Origin: Conidiobolus incongruus B7586
Taxonomy: Eukaryota; Entomophthoromycota; Entomophthoromycetes; Entomophthorales; Conidiobolaceae
Direction: 5' to 3'
NCBI GenBank assembly: GCA_000697335.1
Contig: JNEM01014615.1
Coordinates: 1-35,784, forward strand
DNA: 35,784 nucleotides
Shown: positions 1-13,400 of the stretch, piece after piece
Layout: each line of letters begins with the position of its first letter
Position numbering within the stretch: the stretch's first letter is position 1
The notes under the pieces: model-generated
Databases searched by the model: none
What the model was told of the DNA's origin: nothing
What the model saw: only the letters and a program-made list of their open reading frames with translations
Made by a program: the position numbers and the translations under genes

Positions 1-2750
1 AACTTATAAAAGTAAGTTATAAAATCAAAAATATATATATATATTAATTAATAACTAAAATAATTGTATATATTAGATTACTTGAAATTATAATATATAA
101 TTAAAGTATATTATTTAATAATAAATAAATATATTTAAATATAAATAGTAAACTATTAGCAAAAATATTAACCTTTAATATTTAACTAAGGTAAGTTATA
201 ATCTTGTAAGTTTTTGAGATAAAAGGATATATTTAATAATATATAACTATATCTTTTTTCTTTCTTTGTTATTATTTTATATTATACTTTATAGATATAT
301 TAAATTTTTTTATTAGTATTATTATACTTAAATCCCTCTCTAAAAAAATCTACTTGTGTATTAATTAACTTTATAAAGAAAGTAAATTAACTTGTGATAT
401 TATTAGAATTATTAGTGTTAGCTAGTTTACTATAGTTAAAGCTATTAAAAAAACAATAAAAAAACATTTAAACTTAAATTTAAATGTGTTAAAATTAAAA
501 ATGAATATAATAAAAAGTATATCTGTAGGTTAGTTAATACAAGTAAATATAGTATTACTATAGAAATATAGTAGGAACTATAAAACTATATAAGAATATT
601 AGTTAACACTGATATTATTATATGTATTTTATATTAACATAGATACCATTTACACTTTAAGAAAAAACACCTTTAACTAAAGAAATCCTATTATAAAATT
701 AAGTAGGAGTTTAAATATTACTATTAATGTTAAATTAAAATTAATTAAAATAAGGTTATTTAGTTTAATGAAACAAAAATATACTTTAGTGGATTTAATA
801 AAAAAACTAGATGTTTCAAAAAAAAATATAGAACTATTTTATAACTATCATATTAATTTTACTTAAAAATACAATAGTAGGTTAATTATTATTTAGGGAT
901 ATATATTATCTTTAGGTGTAAGGTATTTTTATAAAGTTAATAGGGGAATTAATACTAAAATATATTAAAGTATTTTAAACAATAAATTGAAAAAAAAATA
1001 TTGAATAATATAAAATAAATAAATCTAATATTATTTTCTAGTAAGATAATATTTTTTGTTATATTATAGCTTTTACTACTAAATAACTTAAAAATAACAA
1101 GATAATAATTATAAAGTAGTTTTTTTAATCTCTTAACTTTAATCTAATCAAATATCTTTAAAATTAATTAAAAAAAGTTATTAAAGCTTTCCCCCCAGTT
1201 AAAAATTTAGATTAACTTTAGGAATATGTTTAGGAAGTATAGAACAAGATTAACCCTTTTTAGGGTAAGAAGTTAATTGATTCTATACCTTACAAACTTA
1301 ATGAAGTTAGAAAAGCTAAAGATAGATACACTAGGTTTTAATTTTTTTTATCACCAAAAACCTACAAATTTATAACTCACCCTAGGTAAAATTTAAAGGT
1401 TTATATTTTAATCAATTAATAACTAAATATCATCATTTAATTATATATATAATTAATAAATATAATAGATATTAATTATTTAATTTAGATTTATTTTATT
1501 AAATATTAATTAAGTTATTAGTAAAAATACAAGTGTTTGTAATTTTATACCTCACTTTTGTAGGTTAGTATATAATATAATTTTCTTTTTAATTAAAAAA
1601 GTAATATTTTATAATTAGTTATTTAATTTAATTATATTTAAACTATATAATAACCATCAAAAGTTTTTAATTTTAATATTAATAAAATTTAACCTTAAAC
1701 CCTTAAAAATAATTTAAAATTTACAAGTAACCTTTGATAATAAAATATTATCTAAATTAATAATTTATTGCTAGGTAAATTACTTTAAAACTAAAAAACA
1801 AACTATTTAAAACCTATTAAAATCTAAAAAATTAATTTCAACTATTATTCTTTTAATTATTAATAAAATGAAAAAATATATTAAAAAAATCTTTTTATTT
1901 CATTTAAATAATTATTAAAACACTTTAATATTAGTTACATAAGTATTTTATATATATTAAAATTTAAATTAAAATTAATTAATAAAAATATAAAATAGAT
2001 ACCTTATAATTTAACTAAAGCTTGAAAATAACTAGAATAGTTATTATTAGACAAAGCTTAATAAAATTTAAATAAAAACCAAAGCTTTTACAATAAATTA
2101 TTAAAATTAATAAATTTTAGATTCTTTTATATAATCATTTACTAAAATATAAATCAAAGAGTTAAATTAAATTAAATCAACCTTTTCTATAAATTTTTTT
2201 AAATAAATATTTTATTAATAAACAAATGTTAATTTCTATAATAGATTATAATAGTATATGTTATTTTTATTTAATTTTTAAAGAAAAATCAATTAATAAT
2301 AAACTTTATATTTCTTTTTTAAATAAAACTATTTTTAATTGATATTTTTAATATAATTTGAAAAAACTTATTATTTTACATTATAATTATAAAATATATA
2401 AATTTAAATTTATAAAAAACTTTCTAATTAAAAATAACTGGAAAAACTACCACCTCTAATATATTCTTTATATTATAACCTATATGATTATAATTGTTTT
2501 AGATAATTAAAAAATTAGCTTAAAGGAAAGAATTTTTATAAGAAAATTTAATTAATTTGTGAAATATTAAATTTTAATATTTAATAAAAAGAATAATTTT
2601 TTAGATATTAGATCTTTATTAAAAATATAGCAAAAAGTTATTAGAAATAAAAAAAATTATTAATTTTATATTATATATTTATTTTTATTTTTAAAATATT
2701 AAAATATTTATTTTTTTTTTAATTATAAAAAATTCCCATTATTTAAATTA
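1..2750. repeat. Extremely A+T-rich, CpG-free stretch; probable RIP-decayed repeat, family unknown
   Basis: I found no CpG from position 1 to about 3265. By eye, CpA and TpG are also scarce for the base composition (roughly half of expectation in the first kilobase), while TpA is abundant. From about 2.8 kb on, CpA and TpG return to ordinary levels. Loss of CpA/TpG and CpG with gain of TpA is the classic footprint of repeat-induced point mutation, so I infer an old repeat copy reduced to A+T. No coding frame, terminal repeat or family can be recognised. The right edge is a compositional estimate, and the element may run off the left end of the window. Confidence 0.4.
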
Positions 2751-5700
2751 CAAAGAAATACTTTATATTTTAAAGGATCTTGGTTCTTTATTAAATATAT
2801 AATATATGGCTAAGCTTTATAATATAAATAACTGATCCCTTTAATTATATATATTTTTATAATTCTATCATATATTTAATATTATTAATAAATTATATTA
2901 TTCATATATCAGTATAAATATTACTTATAATATGATATCTTAAATCTAATTATATTATTAATCAATCAAACATTTTAATTTCATAATCTGATAATTATAT
3001 ATTAATATAATATAAATAAATTCAATAATTATATTAGGTATTTTATTTCTAATCAATAAAATAATTAAATTTTTAATAATAGACCAATATAGCCAAATTT
3101 ATCTTTAGTTATTACTTAATTTTAAATTTAATCTATTGGTTTTTGGCAACTGTGAGTATAACAAATCCCTTCTAAATATAGAAACATAAATAATATAATT
3201 AAAAAATTAAATTAATAATTATTTTGAATTGAAAAGGTATTTTAATGATGAAAGTTCATTATTTAAATCGAACTAATTAATATTCAAAATTTCTTGATCA
3301 AATATATATTTAAAATATTGAGTTAGTTTAACAAATTTGCGCCATTAATAATTATCAAGAAATATTTAATAACTTTTATAAATAAAACTTGAATTTGTAT
3401 TATTTTAACTATTATAAATCTTATTATATATTTATTGTGATATATAGTTTTCATTATATTAAAATTATACAATAGCATAAATATAATTTTTATCAGAATG
3501 ATTGTAAAAGTGGTGCAATAATATATTATCCTGGAAAGTACTATATCAAATTATATTAAAAATTCTAAAGTAACAATAGTTGTATTAAACTTATGTTTTA
3601 TTCAAATTTTGATTTATAAATATTCAAAAATTCCAATTTAGTAAAATAAAATATATATTTTACATCACAAAATTTATAAAAATTCATTTAATTATTGTGT
3701 TAAGAAATATTCTATTCCTAGTAAATTTTGCAAATGCAATGTTTGGATCATTATAATTTCAAATTTTATATTGGATCGAATTATTGATTTTTCAGTGTAA
3801 TAAGAATATTCTTTTAATATAGCTTATTTAAAGATTTTCATTCCCTATAAAGTTCTCAAGATACACATTGCAAGGCTATTTAGTTTAGAAAATTACAGAT
3901 TCATTCAAAAAATACATCAGATTATTATTATATTTCAACTAGTCAAAATAAGATGGTAATTGGAAAGATGCTAAATTTGTATGATATAAAAAATTATTTT
4001 ATATTGAATTTATTAGACTTTAATTAGTGGATAATAAATATACTTATGTGATGATTTCACATCATTTTTCATATTAAAGATAATTTAATACTACATGTAC
4101 AAATTTTGGATTAGATTGAATATGATTAGTTGAATAAACGATGATCGGACCCTAAAATTATCGATTTTCATAATATAATTCGATCCCAAACCAACTGAAA
4201 GATATCTGCAAGTGTAACGAGAATATTAATCAAAAAAATTCTTTAATAATACACTTAAAGATATCCACAATTGAATAAATTAAGGGAAGATGTTAAATTT
4301 GAAATCTAGAGTAAAATTTGATTAATTATTCATCATTCTCACATCATTCAATATAAAAGTTTATAGTATTTATATTAATTTTTAAAACATTATAATTAAA
4401 GTTTGATGTATTTGTCATTTTATAGCTTTAATATAAAAATCTAAAATTATATCATCCAATTAAAATAAAGATTTTTAATCCGTCATATAATTGATGTTTG
4501 GCTAAAATTAGAAACCCTAAAAGATGTTTACAATGATATAAGTGATTTGAATTATAAGATTAAGGTAAAACTAGGATATTTAAGTTTATTATCTTTTAGA
4601 ATAGAATTTGCCAATTTCGTAAATGTTATTTTAATCAATTCACTAAGTTAATCTTTTTAATTAGTTTGATACATCGTATATTAACTTGGATTCATTGTAA
4701 GTTACTGAATTTTTTAATTGTAAATTTACACTGCTCATTGAAAATTATTATGAAATATGATTAGCCAAAAAGGTTGAAAAGGTTTTATTGATTTAAACAC
4801 CATCATATAAATCAATTATGAGTACTTATATTAGATTTTAATTAACCTTGTCATTGTTATTTTTTCTATTATTAATCAATACCATCAAGAACTTGAAATT
4901 AATAATATTTTGGATAAAATCATAAAATATCAAGTTTGATTATAATAGAATATACCTTTTATTTATTAAATGATTAATGATGGTGTATAGGAATACATTC
5001 AAAGGGTTAAAATCCATAAAATCATGTCATTCATAATGATTCGTTCTACAATATAACAATAACTGGTAATTAAACATTATTAAACATTATTAATCAATTA
5101 ATTTTAATTAAAATCAATTTATTAGTTTCGCATATAACTTGTAAATGCATTAACAGTTCATATCATTTTAAAAATCATGTTATAAATCCTTGATTAATAT
5201 TAGTATAATTCAATGGTATTTAATTTTCAAAGAATATTTTTTTGGATTAATGGTAATATCAACACAGGTATAAACTAATCAGAACTAAATATACTAAATT
5301 ATAATGTGATTACAATTCTTAATTACAATAGCAATAATCACCAAAAAAATAAATAATTTTAATAACCCTAAATTCAATTGGATTGAATCCAAAGATTAAA
5401 AAAAATAAAATGTAAACTCAAATGAAATCTTCCCAATTCATAATTGGAAATTGATTCACTTCAATAATTCGATCAAGTTGAAATGATGAACCCCTCGAAC
5501 CCTAACCCTATAGTATTGGTTACACTTTTTAATCTCTTTAGCCTGTTTTTCATTAATTTACCTAAAGGGTACACTGGAGTCAAGAGAGTCAACTTGATTC
5601 AAATTGTGTAAGCACTATTTTATGAATTATGATCAGCTTAGACACTAATCTGTTAGGAATTATCTCAGTCTAGTTAATTATCTGGTAAATATTTGATGAA

Positions 5701-7900
5701 ACTAGGGGAAATATTGAATTTTTTATCGACTTTAATAATAATAGCTTTTTAATTTTTTAGTTGGATGAAATTAAACCAATTCATTCTGGATTTTTATTCA
5801 GTGTTTCATATTCCGGAATGATTTATTTAAATTCAATATTATATATTGAATTTCATTTATATAGTTATTTTTAATGTTAAAGTGAAATATTTTATAATAA
5901 AAATTAGATCAATTATAGCATAAAAATCTTCAGCCTGAAATAATATTAAAACATCTATTATGTCACAATTATATAAATATCATTTTGAATATTGTTATAA
6001 ATATAAAGTCAATTTCACGTACACAACCTCTCACTAAAATGGAAATATCCTAATATCCAAGTCATGTGCTTTTCAATTTATTTTCCAGAATTACTGATCA
6101 AGTTTAAATATCATATTTTAAAGTAGAATATTTAACAAATTAAAAATATTGTTTCTATAATTTTAACAAAAATATCAAATATTTTATTTAAATTCTAGTT
6201 TGGTATTATAGTAATTTTAATATATGCATATTGAATATCATATATTCTTGACTGACTATTAAGATAAATGTTAAACAATTAAATAAATTTACCACGTTTT
6301 CAGCCTTGATATCACAGTGATTTCTTTGAATTTTTATTCGATAAAAAATATGATTCCGAGTGAAAAAGTAACCTTGTTAAAATCATTAAAATAATATTAT
6401 CAAACAAAAATATATTTAGTAATATAATAACATCGCTCAAGACGCAAGACAGAAATTATACACCCCAAGAGGATTAAATTGATATTACTAGGGTATGATT
6501 TCGAATGAAATCATTGAAAAATTTAATGTGAAAAAGACGGATATATAGAATTCAGAGGATTTAATAGATATTCCATGTGCAATATTTCAAAAGATTTTTA
6601 TTCTGACTTTATCATTGAATTAAGGTCGGAATATTAATATATCAGTGAATTGATTGGTGATTATTCATATCAATTTATGACATTTTTTAATTAACTGAAT
6701 ATAAACGATTGGTTATAATCAGAAATGATGATATAGATTGATCATATCGAACGCATCAATAAATGAATATATTATTAGTAGTAATATCATTTTGTTCAAT
6801 AATGACAGAGTTTTTCAAATTTGACATCATACAATCTATAATTAAAATTAATAATTTGGGAAAGTAATAAATTAATAAAAAAGATAAATGTACTGACTAA
6901 TACAGGTCTCGCAATTATTTTAATTACAATCTATCCTATTTAATACATCTTTGTGGTTACTCGAGGCACTAGTTCTTTTAGAAAAGTTAATTTTAATCAA
7001 TAGGTATTGGGGTACAACTTGAGATAATTATTCTTTAATGTGAAACCAATTAACTTAATTTTCAAAATGATTTAATCATAATAAGCATTAATTAAGGGAT
7101 CGTCGTAAAATGTCATAATTATTCGGGGGTAAATTTATAAATTTGAATTCTCTATTCATTCTTATAAACACCTGTATCCATCAGCTATTTCTCATAGTAA
7201 TTATTTGGTGTGGTATTTTAAGGTTTTATTATTTTGAAAATTTGTTTAAAAATGTTTGGGACCCCTATTTCCTTTAATGGAAATCTGGGTTTACGTAGCT
7301 TTCATAAAAACTTTTGGATCGTTTTCATGGAACAACTATTATAAACACTGAAATCCCAGTAACATTAAATTAATTGAAAATTACCCAAACACCATTAAAA
7401 ATGGTAAAACTAGTGTTTGAAATATTGATTGAATGAATCATATAAATAAACTTGGTGATATATTGAAGTGGTATATAAGCTTTGAAAATCATTTAATCAT
7501 TAAAATTTGTCATTTTCAATCAATTGAAAATATTATTAACCAAAAAAGATTAATAGGAAATCGTGAGAAAGTTGGTGAAAGTCAGTTCAAATTTTTCAGC
7601 TTTAAATTCAGCTCACTTGAACAATTTAACATTTTTTTTCGTTGTGTTATTGAAACATCGTTCAAATATTTTGTTCTCTGTATATCAGGAACTATTGTAA
7701 ATACCTCTGAAAACTAATTAATACTTAACCCAATCCCCTTGATTTTTATATTCCATTAATTCCAATTGATTCAATTCTGCGTTTTGTAGTTAGGAGATTT
7801 TTTTATCTGGTTAATTATTCATTATTTGTAATTTATCATTTGCCACACTCTCTATTTTATATTTAATCCTTTCAATAGATACTGCATATATTAAAATAAT
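2751..7900. other. Gene-free A+T-rich spacer
   Basis: No gene, tRNA or repeat family is recognisable. Composition is ordinary for this genome's spacers, with CpG and CpA/TpG present again. Slightly less A+T-rich patches lie around 5490-5690 and 7080-7340. A perfect 8-bp inverted repeat with a 4-nt loop sits at 6495-6514. An open frame of 94 codons at 7433-7717 has the Phe/Ile/Lys/Asn-rich make-up of chance A+T-rich frames and matches no family I know. The last few hundred bases presumably hold the promoter and leader of the RhoGEF gene. Confidence 0.6.
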
Positions 7901-10900
7901 ATGGACTCTCCTTCCCCCTTAATAACACCTACTCCCTCTCGAAAGACCACTTCATACGACTCAGATTCCGAATTATCCACCTCTACAATTACCCCAAGGC
8001 AAGTTCCAAGGCCTATAAAGTCATCTCCATTTATTGAGACATTTCGACATAGCTGGGTATTTGCAAAGGCACCACCCCCGCCAGAAGCTTTGATTTCATT
8101 ACCTATAACCAACCCAAATGAATATCCCGAGCCTTTAATAATAACTACTTCTAATCCAACTTCTAAATCCCACCACACTCAGCCTTCCTTTTCTACAACT
8201 TTAAAGCAATTAAAATTAAGAGACGACCAAATTAAAAGTAAACTCAGCACAAGTATATCCAATACTCCTACAACGGAGAATAAGCCTGAATCACTTCCAA
8301 AAACTTCGGTTCCTGATTTTTTAACTTCTCCTGACGTTAACTTAACTCCTTCGGTGCTCCAACAGTTAAATAGTACCGAAATAGAATCTGACTCAGTCCC
8401 CCTTAGCTTACCCTCTCTTTCTTCCTCCCTTTCTAGCTCACAGTACCAAAATATGCCACTCAGCCAAAGGACGAGTATGATATCATCTAACCGAGATAGT
8501 ATCGCCTCGGATTTGAGCTATTATTCAACTTCCCCCATCCCTGATGTTAAATCGATTAGTACTCGTATCTTAGATCAACCCTCATCACCGTTACACAATC
8601 CACTATCTCCCATCAATAGGGTACATCATATTTTACCCAACGCGAGCAGAGAGAGTACGTTGGACGGATTCCATACTGCGAGGAGTAGTATTTACATCAC
8701 ACCATCTAATAGTCCCAGACACTCTGCGTTAATCAACAATCAGTTTGCCTATGACTCCAAGCCGATGATTGAATCGATTGAACAAAGACTATCTGAGCTA
8801 GCAGCCAGCTCAGACCATGTGGAGTCAAACCAGAATCCTCTTCCCAATGCCGAAAGTGTGAGTAATTCAGAAGTTGAGCAGGCCAATGAGAAAATTTCGG
8901 GTGAATTAGCCGAACCAGAAGTCGATCCTACCTCCATTCCAATTCCACCTTCTGAAAATTGTTCCTTTCATACCGCCGAAATCCCTCGCAATGACAGTAA
9001 ATTAACTCTGAATATGGATTTCCCAAGGAGCGAATCGCCCCAGCCAATCACTCCCGCTCCGAATGAACCATCGCCTGAGCCTCAGAATGTCGAGCTCAGC
9101 GAGGAAAAGCTGGAAGCTTTGTATAAAAAGAGAACGCATATTGCAAGGGAAATTCTTCATACGGAGAGAACTTATGTTGAGGGTCTCGAACTCATTGAGA
9201 GGGTTTTCTACCAACCCCTCTTGCAGAGTCTTAAGTCGCAACCCGCAGGACAGTCTCTACTCAGTAAGAAAAGTTTGCAGGATATTTTTGCCAATTTGAT
9301 CGATTTGTTAAATGTAAATCGAGAATTGCTGAGACAGCTTGAGAACCGCATTGAAAAAAGGGCCTGGAATCCCAAGACTGATTGTCTTGGCGATATCTTC
9401 TGCGACATGGCCCCTTTTTTCAAAATGTATTCCCTATATGTAAAAAATTTCAATTCAGCATTGAGTGTGATCAGTAATCAAATTCAGAGACATCCTCCTT
9501 TTGCTCAGTTTTTAAAGGATCCAAAAGTAATTCAAGAGTGTAAGGGATTGTCCTTTGAAGCCTACCTTATTTTGCCAGTTCAGCGTATTCCAAGGTACAA
9601 ACTACTCATCGAAGATATGCTCAAAAATACTCCAATTTATCACAGAGATTTCGAAGGACTTACAAAAGCCTTGGATCTTGTTCAAAAGGTAGCAGTGTTT
9701 GTCAATGAAACCATTCGTCAGCACGAAATGTTCATGGAAATGTTACGCATTCAAAAATTATTAGTTGGCTTCAACGAGGTAATACAACATCTAATCAAAT
9801 TTTTATTGTTTATTCATATCCCATTAGGTCTTACTAGTTCCTGGACGAAAATTCATCAAGAGAGGTCCCATACACAAAATCTGTCGTAAAGATCACCGCT
9901 TACGCGAATTTTTCCTATTTTCGGATATTTTAATTTACGCCTCACCTAGCTTATACGATGAAAAATTCCACTTTCATAGGAAATTAGATTTGAGTTTAAC
10001 TTCGATTACCGATGTGGAAGACGACGATAATATTCAAAATAGTTTTCAAGTAATTAATAAGGAGAAGTCGTTCGGTGTCTACGTTGAAAGCCCCGAAGTG
10101 AAGAAGCAGTGGATGGACGCTTTGAATCAGACAATTTTGGAGTATCATCAAGCGAAGAGTACTTTGAAGTTGGAAGATAAGAAACAACTTGTTGAAGCTG
10201 CATTGAATCGAGTAGTGACGGATTATTCAGCACCCGTTTGGATCCCTGATGCAAATGCTGACAATTGTATGATTTGCTCAGAAGAATTTACCATGTTCAG
10301 AAGAAAACATCACTGCAGACTTTGTGGTAAAGTTATTTGTCATTCTTGCTCTTCAAGAACTTTCTATATCAGAGGTTCTGGAACCATGAGTAGTAGTTCT
10401 GGAAGTATGGAGCCACGACCTGCAAGAGCTTGTGATCCTTGCTATAAAGCTAAATTCAACAATGAACCTGATAATGGCTATCCATCAAGCTCAGGGTCCA
10501 CATTGACATTAGGATTACGTAGATATTCTCTCATGAGTTATGGCGACAGCAGCACATCCAATGCAGGTATAAGATTCCAGTTTGGAGCACCTAAGAGATT
10601 ACAAGAATTGAAAAATGCATTTTGCAGAGATTCCTTCTGTTCAGATACCACCCTCGAAGAAAACCCCACCTATTCATCATCCACCCTAAACAGAAGTTCC
10701 ACCCTACAATATCCTGCCACCCGTTTCCAACGTCTTAAATCACTTGCATCCACAGGAATCACACCTACCAACGCGCAAGAGCAAATTACTCCGACGATCA
10801 AGAGCTGCCAACTGTGCCTATCGGAATTTACCGTGTTCCGATGGCGCAACACGTGCAGTCGATGCCAAAAACAGGTTTGCAGTGACTGTCTTACTAAAAA

Positions 10901-11207
10901 GATGCAACCCAGCCGTCGCAATACCATGATCCTCGATGATGAGCCTATCTCTCCGCCTCTTCCCAGCAATCCTAGAGATAGTATTTTGACATTGTCATCC
11001 CTCTACTCCAACTTCACTTCCCACGGTGACGAACCCATGATCTGTGATCCATGCTTCCTTGGCATCGACCCCGACAAAGTGATCATCAACGAGCATGGCG
11101 GCGGCTGGGAAGTGCGCGAAGTCCTCACAGACTTCCCCAAGGACGAACCCCTCCCTATGGCCAATGCTCCCGAGCCCTACGCGGAAACGGCAGCAGCCCA
11201 AGTCTAA
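7901..11207 (+). CDS. Rho guanine-nucleotide exchange factor with DH, PH and two FYVE-type zinc fingers
   Basis: Two exons (7901-9778 and 9828-11207) join in phase across a 49-nt intron and give 1085 residues. Residues 1 to about 400 are Ser/Pro/Thr-rich and look disordered. A Dbl-homology domain follows at about 405-600 (REILHTERTYVEGL near its start, LPVQRIPRYKLLIEDML near its end), then a PH domain at about 620-735 that spans the exon join. FYVE 1, at about 772-834, has the CMIC, RKHHCRLCG, CHSC and CDPC cysteine pairs of a phosphoinositide-binding finger. FYVE 2, at about 952-1031, keeps four Cys pairs but has RWRNTCSRC where the basic RHHCR patch should be. Known DH-PH proteins load GTP on Rho-family GTPases, and FYVE fingers direct proteins to PI3P-rich endosomal membranes. 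The exact GTPase cannot be read from sequence. No symbol is given because several fungal FYVE-RhoGEFs exist. Confidence 0.92.
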
Positions 11208-13400
11208 CACTTACTATCGTTGTAATTAATTCACCTTTCCTCATTTCATTTAATATTTTTTTTTATTTTGTATTACCATTTCAATTTTGAGTCAATTAAT
11301 AATTATAAACAATAATAAACCTATTTTGATCCTTTTTTGTAGTTAGTTTAATTGATTCATTTCTATGAAATTTTTTTCCCGTATTTTCATAATGATTAAT
11401 TACTAATATCAGTATTATTATTTTTTTCATTCCTACTATTTCATTATTTACTCGTTAACTTCATCTCACACTTCAATTCAACTATTACCAACTCCTAGAG
11501 TGTCCTATAAGCACAATGCCATTAGGAATATTACAAAGTTCGGTTCACTGCTTTTAAGCTTATTTTTGATATTATTTTGTATTACAATTTGACTGGTTGA
11601 TATACATTTAAATTTTTTATATTGTATTACATGTGTATTTGGTGTATATTGGTACTTGGATACACAAAATGGCATATTTAGTGTATTGAAGTAAGAGATT
11701 ATTTAAATGAATTCATGAATTTATTAAATTATTGTTAGATTATATTGTTGATATTTGCGTTATATTTGTTAATGATTTTAATAAATTTTTTAATACAAGG
11801 GTGTATAATTCAATTTAAAATTTCTAATTTTTAAAATGGAAAATTTAAATTTAAAAATAATGATATATAGTATTGATAATTATTGAATATAATATCATAT
11901 CAAGAAATATATTAAAAGATTATATGTAATAATATTAAAAATTGAACAATTTTAATCAATTGTCTTTAATAAAATTCAATCATAATTAATACTTACAAAT
12001 TCTAATTCATGACCTCGGAATAATATTTTTCAAGTATTTATCTAGATAATGACCTGGTTATCAATCCGGCTAATAAAAATGAATATAGAAATTACTGGTA
12101 AAGTAATGATAATAGTTAATAATGAGTCAGTACAAATATGTCATGTGGTATTGGTGACTAGATATTATTTGATAGAAATGTGATTTTGTTGTTAATATCC
12201 ATTGAAAAATTAAAATATAAAATTGATGAACTTATTGTTTATAATCATATAAACTAAGCAATAATTCCCAAATTATATCTTAAACAAATAATCATCCAGA
12301 GCATATTAAGGTGATATTAAATGTATGAAATTTATATATCCATTTTTATTATTGAATATTACATGAATTTAAATGAAAAATTATTTAAAACTTATTATTT
12401 TAATTTCTTAATTTGAAAAATAATGGTATAATATGCATCAAATTTAATTCAAGTATATATATATATATACGAATATCTGTTATTTTTTGAAGTATTAATT
12501 TCAATATTTTGATTATAATATATTTAATCATCAGATCTATATTTGTAATTATTTATAAAAATTCAATACCAAAAAATTAATGAATATTGGGATATTGATA
12601 TTAATTTGATAATGAAATCATAACTGTAAAAAACTATATGTTTAGGAATTGTATTATTTAAATTTTAATAGAATTTTTAACAAATATAAAATTTAACATG
12701 ATTCTAAACTACTAGAATTATGATAATTTACCTACCATAATAATAATAGTAATTCATTGTAAAATTTAAATAAAATTTTATTTCAATTCATTACAAATAA
12801 TTTATTATGATATTAATATTTTCAAAATCTTCATTAGATGAATATTATTACTTTAATTGATAAATTTATTTTGAATGTAAACAAATTAATTTATTTAAGA
12901 ACCTTAGGTAAGTATTTAAACGGCTATTAAATTGCCCCATTTTACATACTATAGCTAATAATATCCTTAGATTTTAAGCAATGAGTCGATATATTCATTA
13001 ACATATAAATAATATGATCAAATTTTTCGTTACTATTTTATTTGTAATGTTAATATAACAGTTCACAAGTGAGTTTGAAATTAGGTCAAAATCAACATAA
13101 TAAATTTAAATTCATATGCGCAAAATTTTAAAATATATCAAAATAACATGAAATAAAAAATTGCAATTTCAATATTGTTTACTTTTAAAATTGATAATAT
13201 AATGAACATTGTTGGAATTGATTATGAATTATTAAATTAAAATAACAAAAAAACTGAATTTAATGATATCACTCAATAGTCGAAAATATAATCCCATAAC
13301 TAAGAAATTTCTTCACAAAAGGCATAAAAAACCCAGCTTATAGAATTTGATTGAAAAATTTAAAAATTATCAATCCCTATAGAATTAAAAATATATTACA
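11208..13400. other. Gene-free spacer between the RhoGEF and MTF1 genes
   Basis: The first 100-200 bases are T-rich and probably form the 3' untranslated region of the RhoGEF gene. The rest is A+T-rich with an (AT)n run near 12455-12470 and no frame, tRNA or repeat I can recognise. The final part must hold the MTF1 promoter. Confidence 0.6.

Noticed and set aside
5495-5512. CCCTAACCCTA, an interstitial telomere-like motif
   Set aside because: Only two units; too short to indicate a telomere or fusion point.
5488-5512. CTCGAACCC resembling the B box of a tRNA gene on the minus strand
   Set aside because: No A box, cloverleaf or anticodon stem around it.
7433-7717. 94-codon frame upstream of the RhoGEF gene
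   Set aside because: Composition is that of chance A+T-rich frames (Phe, Ile, Lys, Asn), it has no recognisable motif, and no splice joins it to the downstream gene.
7891-8178. 95-codon minus-strand frame opposite the RhoGEF start
   Set aside because: Antisense shadow of the low-complexity Ser/Pro-rich N-terminus; no family similarity.
12455-12470. (AT)n runs here and near 23511 and 34465
   Set aside because: Ordinary in DNA of this composition; no sign of function.
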